Shown here in pieces: positions 50,242 to 60,800 of a stretch of DNA of 64,000 nt. Origin of the DNA: Patella vulgata (taxonomy: Eukaryota; Mollusca; Gastropoda; Patellidae); NCBI RefSeq assembly GCF_932274485.2, contig NC_065886.2:49835501-49899500 (forward strand), read 5' to 3'. The first letter of the stretch is position 1. Every line of letters begins with the position of its first letter. The position numbers were made by a program, and so were the translations under genes. The notes beneath the pieces were generated by a model. That model was not told where the DNA came from and made no database searches. It saw only the letters and a list, made by a program, of their open reading frames with translations.

Positions 50242-53200
50242 TTACAGCATATTACCATCAATAGTCAACGTGGGTGTTTTCCTGTACAACTGAGGTAGTT
50301 TCTGTAATACATATCTGATGTGAGAATTAATGCTGTTAACACAAATCTTCCATATATGGTAGGTACCGGGAAAGATAGATTTAACTGCTTCATCTATAGC
50401 TGCTATCTTTCGCCTGTCAAGAGCCCCCTTAGTCACGTGGTTTGTGCCATACACATTTCTTCCCTCTAATTCTTCTAGGGTAAAAATCCTGTCCAATAAT
50501 TTTACAGCAAATCTTTCTGGTATCTGATCAGATTCTATGAGAGAATCTTTTAATATTTCTTCTGAAATAATATAGGGTAAACTTTTGTCTTCTTTGACGT
50601 CTTCTTCGGGAACTTCCTGGATACGTTTTTTAATGATTTCGATATCTATTTTTTGTCCTAAAATGTTTAATACTTTCAACTTCATGAATCTAGGATCTGT
50701 AACCAGTAACCTTTCTTGACTTTCGTTTTGAGGCTGGCGTTCTGTCGCCATAGGATATGATGATGTTGTAGACGTTACTGGGAAAGGGGGAAGATTCTGT
50801 AGCTCAGGAAATGGCGGTAATGGCAACTGTGGGACGAATTCCTCGAATGATGATGCCCATGCAGGCGATTCTGGGAATGGTGGTATGCTATTATTGAAGT
50901 CTATGGTTCGATAACATGCCATAGGAGGGTGATATTCTGGCGTCTGTTGTGAAAAAAGTCGGGGAAAGAGTTCCATACGTGGAGTTCGTGAATAAGCATC
51001 TTGGTACGGAGAATAACATGGCTGTTGTAGATAAGTATCTTGGTATGGGGGATAACGTGACATCGGACGATAAGAATCTGTGTTTGATGAATAACGTGAA
51101 TCAGTTTCTGAACATGGTGAATAACGCATTGTTTGTCTATAGTAGCCCTTGGATTGTGGTGGACGTGATGCTGGTTTTGAAGAATCCGATAAAATACGCA
51201 TTGGCGCAGGTGACTCTAATACGCTTCCACTAGATGATTTTGCTTGTGAAACTTTTTTATGCAACACCACGGTGGAAGGTGGGCTAACATTTAAAGCGTT
51301 GGTGGATTTTGAGAATAATGGTAAAACGGCAGTAGAAGCTGTGGTCTGTTTTGGGGATGTCGGTAACTCTGTTGCAAAGTAGGCGGAGGGTCTGTTGTTT
51401 CCAGATGTTGGTGGTAAAGCGGCAAAGGAGTTGACTGGTTTAGATGGTGCTGGCACAACAATAGATGGTTTAACGGGCTTAGGGGAAGTTGACAACTCGT
51501 TTGGTTTACATCGCATAACTGTTAAAGATTTGTCTGGTTTAGTTGATAGTAAATCAGCTACATTAGTGGAGGTTGGTAGAATGGTTGACGGTTTGACTAC
51601 TTTAGAAGAATTGGTTGTTGATGTAATAGTCTGAGGTATACTTGATTTAGAAGATTGTGGGATAAAAGTAAAAGATTGGACTGGCTTAGTAGATACCTGA
51701 ACAATAGTAGAGGGTTTGAATGAAGTAGAGGATGTGAGTTCAGCGTTAGGAAACTTAGTTGGTTTGGAGGATGCCGATACAACGATAGAACATTTGTCTA
51801 GCTTGGAAGTTGTCGGTGCGACAGAAGAAGACTTCAATCGTTTTGCTGATGGAACTAAGGTTGGCATAGACCTTACTAAACTATCTTTTGGTGTAGAGGA
51901 GTCCGATAAACCAGTTTTATAGGATGACGGCAAATATTTATCTGAATAGGAGCCTGTTGAAAATTTAGATGGATTAGACGAATCTCTCAATTGCGAAGGT
52001 ACGGGTAAAATTGGAGATGGTACTCTTGTAATTTCTGGACACACCGTGGGGGCGATATGTTCCAACGTTGATAACTCAGCTTCATCGTTGACGTCTCGGG
52101 GTGGTTCTCTAAGGTAAAATAGGTCTTCAACAAAGACATTTAGATCACTTTCGACTGAACTGTTCTCAGAGCTGGATGGTGAGGCAAAGAATTGTTGATT
52201 CAAAATATCTGTTGCGTCAGATGAGAATGAACTTTCAGATTTTAAAACATCATATGAGGATATGTTTGGACTTGATAGCTCATTAACTGGGTTTGGATCG
52301 GAATGGAGTGGTGTTGGTGAAAAACCAGTAGGAACTGACACTGTCTTAATGCTTTTAGGTTGGGACCTGCCATTGGATGCCAAGAAAGTTGGGACTGTTT
52401 TCTGTATTTTAGTGTCTATCTTCGATCTCTTTTGGGGACTTGTAATTTGAAATTCCAATATCCCTCTTTGCTTAACCACAGTGGCCCTGTGAACACCTGT
52501 AATAGATAGATAACGATATATTACTACAGGTGCAAAACCATCCCCGTTCTCGGTGGATGTCCATAGTATTATTTTATTCTTATATTCCAATGTTTCGCAA
52601 AGTTAATCTAGGTTAAAAAAAATAGACTTCCACTAGCCTGAATTTAGTTATTGATCTGTCTAAACAGTTCTACTTAATTGTATCGGACTAATTCAATACT
52701 TTAAATCAAGGAGGGTTAGCCGCTTTGAGCTAAAAGAGCCAATGACCACGTGAAATATTATCTACAACCAAACTTACCTTTCTGTTTCCTTATACCAAAA
52801 AACGAAAGAATATTAAATTCTTTTAATTTGGGTACCAACGTGTCGAAATTCCCTGAAATACAGATTTAATTTAATTGGTTATTCGTAGTTTCTAGGCTAA
52901 GCAAAGCCAAATGTGCCTAGCAGTATTTTATCCAATGCGATTTCAGTTTTCATCTTTAACCCAGAGTCTGTGGTAATTTGGCCCGGTTTTTGAAGTAATG
53001 GTATAATGAAAGAGGGCGTTATAAAAATGTAAGATATAAAAATGAAGACTACCTATTTGCAAGATGGAGTCAAATGTCACTATTAAATTTATTGTAAAAT
53101 AATGGTTAGGTTGGTTTCCTGTGGAAAAAAACAGGCCTTATTCCTTCGATAAATATAAATATAAAACTTACCAGCTGTAGAAACTATAGTTCCTTTTCTT

Positions 53201-53306
53201 AAACCATCATTAACTTCTACTTTTATTGTCGCACCACTTACTTTTTTCCTGGGTTTATCAAGTGTTTCTATGTCATAAATGGCACATGTCAATGGCTCTC
53301 GAAAAG
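50242..53306 (-). CDS. BEN-domain protein gene 2 (three exons seen, first exon not found)
   Basis: Minus-strand exons are A 53172-53306 (upper edge uncertain), B 52778-52852 and C 50242-52496, joined in the same phases as the other two genes and giving about 820 residues. Exon A encodes AFREPLTCAIYDIETLD to RKGTIVSTA. Its alignable sequence continues upstream of the best acceptor (GCCATTGTAG), so the splice site has probably moved into the old exon. Exon B gives FDTLVPKLKEF and LSFFGIRKQK. Exon C opens with ITSPQKRSKIDTK (NLS-like), followed by about 550 residues rich in Ser, Thr, Pro and Lys with KPxKxSTxxPTS-like runs. A Tyr/Pro/Arg-rich stretch (RYPPYQDTYLQQPCYSPYQD) precedes the BEN domain (about 50270-50710). 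The BEN end is about 98% identical in DNA to gene 1. Probable nuclear DNA-binding protein. Confidence 0.83.
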
Positions 53307-54572
53307 CTACAATGGCAAGAAATTTATTTATTTCAGAGTAGGAACAGAAGATTAGATGTTATTGTATTTACTAATAACAATACAGTGTATATAAGATTAA
53401 TTCATCTGATCTATTTTTCTGTTTATAAAATAATCTAAGTATTAAATAAAAATGTTATTTATTATCACAGTACAACAATTCAGTGATTTTGGTGATATAT
53501 CTAAATAGATAATGCAAAAATGAATATATTGAAAATTTCATTCAAATTACTTTATTCTGAGCGAAGTTTTCACTATTTGGAGTGTTGACAGTATGATAGT
53601 ACATGTATATAAGAACAATTCAATGATGTTGATGATATTATTTATAACAATGATAACTATTGTTAGTGATATTTCTCTATTTTTACAAAAATAGAGAAAT
53701 ATCACAACAATTTAACTTTGATTGAAATTACAGATTATTGCATCAAACAATGATTGGCAGATATGGCAGAACAAATAAAAGAGAACTTATATTGACATTA
53801 TTATCATCTGGCCTTCTGTATTATCATATGGCCTATAAATTATACTATAATACGATTTTTACCTTGTTTGGTATATGCAGTCGTAGACCTTGTATTCATC
53901 TTGGAAAATGACCGAATAGTGATGACTTTGAACTTTTTTTCTCATATTTTATAAAGAAGTATTGAAGAAGCCATAACGGGAATAGAAGTGTCTGATGGTA
54001 AATGATAGACAAACTGTCTGTATTTTGTATATAATATCTAATATAAACTCGATATAACACCTAATATGTATATTAGATTACTTATCAACACTAATCCTAA
54101 TTAACACTTAAATAGATCGATGATTGAATTCTACTCCAAGTCTTAAAAATTATTTATATATTCATATTTTATGCGTTGTTTTATGTTAAATAAGCGGAGA
54201 TTGAATACGAAGTAATTAATCTTTTACTTAATTAAAGACATGATCAAATAATGGTAATTGGGTTAATTGAGAGAGTAATGTTCACTGTTCCTTAAACTAC
54301 AATAAAACAACAAACTGAGATCACGTGTACAGGATTGGCGTATATTTTGGGAATATTATACATAAATAATGGCGCAAGTATTTTGTTTATAAATGACTGT
54401 ATGTCCAAAATAAATCATAGAAAATAATACATGTGCGTTGAAATGGGAACATACAGGTTGATACTGTAACATAGTTTTATTTCCAACCTTGGAGACTCAT
54501 TGGTATACGCTACTGTTAATTTCCTGACTCCTTCTCCTTTAATATATGTAAACTTAATATATCATGATATTG

Positions 54573-55029
54573 GAATTCAATATAACATATGAGGACTATA
54601 ATATTGTTTATATCAAATTCTATATAACATATGAGGAATATAATATATTTTATGTCAAATTCTATATAAATATATGAGGAATAAAATATATTATATATCA
54701 AATTCTATATAACATATGAGGAATATAATATATTTTATATCAAATTCTATATAAATATATGAGGAATAAAATATATTATATATCAAATTCTATATAACAT
54801 ACGAGGAATATAATATTGTTTATATAAATTCCATATAATTATATGAGGAATATAATATAGTTTATATAAATTCCATATAACATATGAGGAATATAATATA
54901 GTTTATATAAATTCCATATAACATATGAGGAATATAATATTGTTTATATCAAATTCTATATAATTATATGAGGAATATGATATTGTTTATGTCAAATATA
55001 TATAAGGAATAAAATACATATGAGGAATA
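54573..55029 (+). repeat. AT-rich minisatellite, about 42 bp, roughly 11 units
   Basis: CATATGAGGAATATAATAT recurs about every 42 bases, alternating with TTTATATCAAATTCTATAT. Units vary by small indels (AACATATGAGG, AAATATATGAGG, TTATATGAGG), and later units carry AAATTCCATATAA. It is older or faster-mutating than the other arrays. Confidence 0.9.
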
Positions 55030-56118
55030 AATGTATGATGTAAGTCAGTAGATTAACTGTTTGTTATGGGTATAGAGTTGGCTGTCAATATAAACCTTGA
55101 CTTGGAGATCACATCTCCGAATACACACGAAGTAAAATAAGGTGTTGAAATGAAGTAAAACACGGCACCACCTAATCGTCTACCTCCATCACAGAAAACA
55201 GATGTCTATTTCCCTTATATAACACCATTTTGCAATATGACACGCATAAAGTCTTTAAATAATCGAGAAATTAAAACTTTCTCTTTATTCTTTGAATGCA
55301 AATGAAGACGAGATCATCAGTAGTAGAATCAAAACAGAATTTTAATACAAGACAGATTAGGACAAGTAAGTTATATTCTATATTATAAGTCTAAATACTG
55401 TAAATCTTTACCTTGTCAGGTAACATAATTATGCAATGTCACACTCCACACTTTCAGACACAACAAAATAAACCCAAATATCACAGAAGTTTTCATATTT
55501 TTTTACAACACACTTAAAACACAACAACCATTTATATTGGATATATTCAATGCCTTGTTATACATATAGTACAAAGTTTTGATAAATGCCACTCCAACAT
55601 TATATTTAATTTTTTATGGAAATTGATTAAAGCGGAATTACAACTATGTCAGCCAGAAAATCTTGTCGTTACGAATCAGTCGTTAATCGATAATCATATT
55701 ATTTTGTGAATATATAATAATTTACAAATTAAGCTCCATTACTTACAATCTTAAGTATACGGTAATAATTTCATCGATCTCTCGAAAAGGTAACTAACCA
55801 ATTTAAGAATTAAACGTTGTATTTGACAAATGTAGATGGCCATAAAAAGCTTGTAGATGTTTTTAGTCTCTGCAAACACTAGAAGTACTAATCTGAAGTG
55901 AGGTTCGACTTCTCGACTTGATTGATATTAGATTTGAATTTATTTTTAATCTATTAAGATAAATTATATGCATATAGGCTATAAAAGACCCCTGCAAATA
56001 TTACATAGTAAGGTGAATTTATTAACAATTATTTATCATTAACTTTATATCATCATTGCATTTATAGCCTCAATATTAAAAGTATAGACTGTTATTTAAA
56101 CATTGAATAGATATAGTT

Positions 56119-56515
56119 AAAGGACCTAACCCTCTTACTCCATATTATCCATAATATTCGAATTAAAAGCACAAATTAAAATTCAGTTTTTCGTCCATTC
56201 AATCAATATTGCTGTTTTTGTTTTACTCCGAAAATATGAACTATTTAAGAAACAGTGAACATTTTAAAATGAGTACACGGATCGTGCACTCTACGAATAT
56301 AAAGGAAAACATATCACGGAAAACAACGTGGAAGTAATTAAAAGTGGCTAATAAACCCAAAAACGTGTAGAAAGGACAAAGAATTCGGAAACGACTGCAG
56401 CTCGATTTCGATTGTTCATCTATTTCATCGGACATAAATGCTGCAATAACAATTTATATACACTTTATATACACTCATATTAGATATTGGTATGTGCTTT
56501 TAGAATAAGCCATAC
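56119..56515 (+). repeat. TTAA-type short repeat, family T2, copy c
   Basis: GTTAAAGGACCTAACCCTC opens it, then CCATAATATTCGAATTAAAA and CAATCAATATTGCTGTTTTT. It shares ATTGGTATGTGCTTTTAGA with the end of copy a. The right border is uncertain. Confidence 0.5.
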
Positions 56516-57842
56516 GCCCTTCATATTATTATAAAATGGTACAGGGAATGTACGTAATTGGAGATTTTATATAAAGTGATGAATACGTGATACCCCGGAA
56601 CAATTTTTACATAAAACAGAAGGATATATTTATCCATTTATTAAATTACACTATGAATTTGTCTATATTTATTCAGACAACACAGTATTTGTGTGACCTC
56701 ACTTAAGAAATTTCTATGCATCGACTGAGGCGTTTCACTTTGTTCTTGAAACATCCTTGGACTAGAAATTCTTGAGTGACAGCATTTCGTAAATCCAAGT
56801 AGTAGACGTTCAGGGTACACATCAAACTGATTACGGGAATATTTTTAATCATAAACCAATCCTTACAGCAATGTGACGTCACGATCAAATGGGTTTAAGA
56901 GGATGTAATTCTTAAAAAAGCAATAAATAAATTGAATGATCAATGATCAAACCCTCAATAGTTAACCCTAACATAAAGTAAAATAATCACTGAGTAGCAA
57001 TTGTTCAGGCGGTGATGGTGATTTAAGGTGACATAACCTGCATTATTTAGTGGTTAAAATTTCACAAAAAAAACAATCACTTTACAGATATAATAACATG
57101 AAAGACGGAGAAAATTGGTAAATGTAGAAGAAAATTAATATAAAATTTAAATGTATATGAGGGTGGGTGTAACAAATTACATAGTTTATACAACATAATG
57201 CAAATGATTCCTGGACAACAAAGGCCTGCGAAACACTAGATAAAACATTAAAATACGTTAAAGCAATAAATACAGGTAAAACAATTAATTACGTAATCAC
57301 GAAAAATATCTATTCAAATCATAACATTTCATTTCATATCATATCATAATCATAACATTTCATATCATAACATGTCTAAAACTTTCCAAAATACATATAA
57401 AACATGTTTAACGCCAATCGTAACATTTTGAAAACTTTTCAAAACTATGACGCAATAAATACACATAAAACGTGTATAAAATTCCTATTATGAAAATAAG
57501 ATTCCGTCCACTCGGGAAATATACTTGGGGTTTCCTCAAATCTCTGGAAATAGAATAGGGGCTACGCGAAATCCAGGAACCTAACGACGCGCTATTTCAC
57601 GTGGCCTAGTTTTTGCGCGAGAACGTGGTTTCAAGAACTTTCATGATTCTGATTTTCACTACTTTCATATTGGTGAACACGACGTGTCAATTACATACCC
57701 TGGTTCCGACTCACTTAATACTACAGACAGACAGACTTTATTGTATTTTCCACACAACTCAAAACCTCAACATTATTTTAAAATATACAATATTTGAATA
57801 TTACCAATATTTGTTTTTCTAATTTAAACATCATATTTTCAG

Positions 57843-60800
57843 CGATGGGTCCGAAATATGCCATTGTTGCTTTTCGAGAGTCATTGACATGTGCCATCTA
57901 TAATATACAAAATGTTGATAAACCCAGGAAAAAAGTAAGTGGTGCGACAATAAAAGTAGAAACCAATGATTGTGTAAGAAAAGGAACTATAGTTTCTACA
58001 GCTGGTAAGTTTTCTACCCTTAAACAGGATACTAGTTGGTCGGGATTATAGTTGGGTCAAAACTAATCCCAGTTAGTGAAATCTGCAATGAGAAATTTTA
58101 TCTAGATAACATTTGAAGCGCCTATTATTCCATTCTTCTGGAAAATGACGACACCGCCATTAACTTGGATGACAGAATGGTTAGTGCTGTCATTGTATCA
58201 TAAGGTCTGTCATTGAGTCAACTGGCGTCGTTTCGATTCCCCGGTTGTACGTGACAAGGAGTAGGGTCGCATGTCCAACCTCCAGGGGTTTCTCCAGGTT
58301 TCCTCCTTTTGTATCAAAATATAGAAACAAAAAACCCTTAGTGGTAGCAGACGTCCAGGAAAGTACGTCCACGAAAGTACATGTCCATGCCACAAGTCAT
58401 CAAATGGACGAAAGGGTCGATTTGGGGTCACGACAGAAAAAGCTACTTGGTAAAAATTGACAGAATTAATTTATTCATAAAATATTTGAAACTCAATATT
58501 TGAGCATTAACATTTATATAATGTTCTATTTTCAGACCAGTTTAACAAGTTATTACCAATATTACAGAAGTTTGATGTATCGTCATTTTTTGGTGTAATT
58601 AAGAAAAAGATCACAGGTAATAATATGACACTTCTATCGAAAAGGCAATTTGAGACATGTTCACTTGGCTAGAAATAGATTTTGACCCGATATTCACATT
58701 GTTGTTTAGTAACTCTTCTCCGAATTCCAAATATCAAGACTTCTTTTATTATATATACTATTCAAAAAAAGTAGGGGATATTTGATTTTTAAGTGTTATT
58801 AAAGTCACCTAATGAAACTGACGAAGAAACAAATGACAAAATGAAATGAAGTTCACATTCATCGATTTATTCCAAATGATCGTTAGACTAAGTAAGGCAC
58901 AGACTGTCCATTATAAGGGTAAAATGATACCCGGGGTCAAACAGCAAAGTTACCACAGCATCACAACCAAGTCAGTAACGGGTAAATCCTCCTCTGTTTG
59001 CCAAACAAGCATTGATCCGACGTGGCATACTCCTAATGAGACGTCTAAGGTCATTTTGGTCCAGATTGTCCCATTCCTGTTGCAACGCAGCAGCAAGTTC
59101 TTGGACATTGGCAGGACGTTGTTGACGTTGACGTAACCTCTGTCCAAGCATGTCCCAGACATGCTCGATGGGGGAGAGGTCGGGACTCAGTGCTGGCCAA
59201 GGTAATGTGGTGATGTTCTGTTGTTGGAGGTAACCTGTAACGATCCTGGCCCTGTGACATCTTGCGTTGTCATCCTGGAAGATGAAACGACGGCCATGAC
59301 GTCGTGCGAACGGCACAACATGGACTGCCAAGATGTTGTCCCGGTAGTACTGGCCTGTAACACGCCCTGCAACAACATGTAAAGCCGTTCTTCCAGCAAC
59401 AGTGATGCCTCCCCACACCATAACAGAACCACCCCCAAATCGATCATGTCTGATGACGTTAACGTCTTGGAAGCGCTCGTTTCGACGACGCCACACCCTC
59501 CTACGTCTGTCCAAAAAATCAACAGTGAACCTTGACTCATCTGAAAACATCACATTGCTCCAGCGTCGATTATCCCAGTGTTGACGATCCCTACACCAAC
59601 GACGTCTTGCCTGAATGTGATGATCTCTCAAACAAGGGATCACGTGAGGACGTCGGGCGCGAAGGTGACCCCTATGCAGTCGATTCCGATTTGTCTGGCC
59701 ACTCACTCTCACACCAGTGTCTGTTTGAAGACGAGCGCTGATCTGATTTGCTGTGATGACACGATTTCTCAAGGCCAAGGTACGGATAAATCGATCCTGG
59801 GCTTGAGTTGTCGCCCTTGGTCGACCTAAGCATGGTCTGTCCTGTACAGATTGTGTATCACGGTATCTGGACCATAGCCTGCTTATGACAGACTGAGAAA
59901 CATTCATCGTCCGCGCCACAACCGCCTGTGTTGTGCCGATCTGTAGCATGCCAAGGGCACGTAACCTTTCATTTTGGGTAAGCAGACGCATATCAAAATT
60001 TGTTTTCTGGTCACTAAAACAATTAAACTGATGTTTCCACCCTGGAATTCAATGTCACAATGACTGTAACATTCAAAGTCAGAGTCGTGCAAATCTTGGG
60101 TTGGACCCCCATGATGATCCCAAGCATCACCTGCATTCCATGCGGTAGCTATTGGTGCGTTTGGGCGTCACATGTAACTGGAAATGTTTCTTCTGTTAGG
60201 TTCTATAGTGACTTTTTTCGTAGTCATTTGCATATTTTAGTATTATGCCCCCAAAATCAAATATCCCCTACTTTTTTTGAATAGTAATATAGTCCCGGAA
60301 TGACCTATAGTTTGTGTCTAGTGGACGTTAACCCCCCCCCTCTCTCTCTCCCTCTCTCTCTCTCCCTCTCTCTTTCTCTCTCTCTCTCTTATTGTAATAC
60401 CAAAGTGTACATTTTTTTGTGCTATCTCACATGTCGTGATACGTTCACGGTAAAAAACAAACCTCGCCTAACTATAACCAATGAGATTCGCGTAAGCCGT
60501 GCCGTGGTCACCTAATAGCCTCGTAACACTGTCCTGTCCGTGAAACAGCAATACGGTAGTTTTTTTATTTCTAGGATCACCGTCCTGTTGAACACCGTTT
60601 ACAACTACAATACCAATGGAACTACTTTAAAAAGTCCATATATATACGATCTACTATCTTTCTTTACAGATGAGTCTAATCTAACCAGTGTCAATGAAAG
60701 AAGGCCATTAAAGCGCCCAACTGAAATTCAAATCCCTAGATCACCAAAACGACAAAGATTATATGGATATGGACGCACTCATCATAAAAATAGTAAATGT

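Larger units (their letters stand above)
53307..57842. other. Region between the head-to-head BEN genes 2 and 3
   Basis: It should hold the promoters and first exons of both genes, but I could not identify these. It contains a T1 fragment near 53507-53575, an AT-rich minisatellite (54573-55029) and a T2 copy (56119-56515). The rest is AT-rich sequence without coding bias. A hydrophobic open frame at 57613-57822 is not supported by splice phase. Confidence 0.5.

Noticed and set aside
57613-57822. Hydrophobic 69-codon frame before exon A of BEN gene 3, considered a signal-peptide exon
   Set aside because: No donor in the right phase joins it to exon A, and a secreted form would not suit a DNA-binding protein.
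59187-59829. Several frames of 60-117 codons on both strands
   Set aside because: They are shadows of the Tc1 transposase frame, which is the one with the DD34E motifs.
58164-60390. One SINE B split by insertion of the Tc1 element
   Set aside because: The 5' half (58164-58310) and 3' piece (60289-60390) are separated by about 450 bases including exon B as well as by the Tc1 element, so they are independent fragments.
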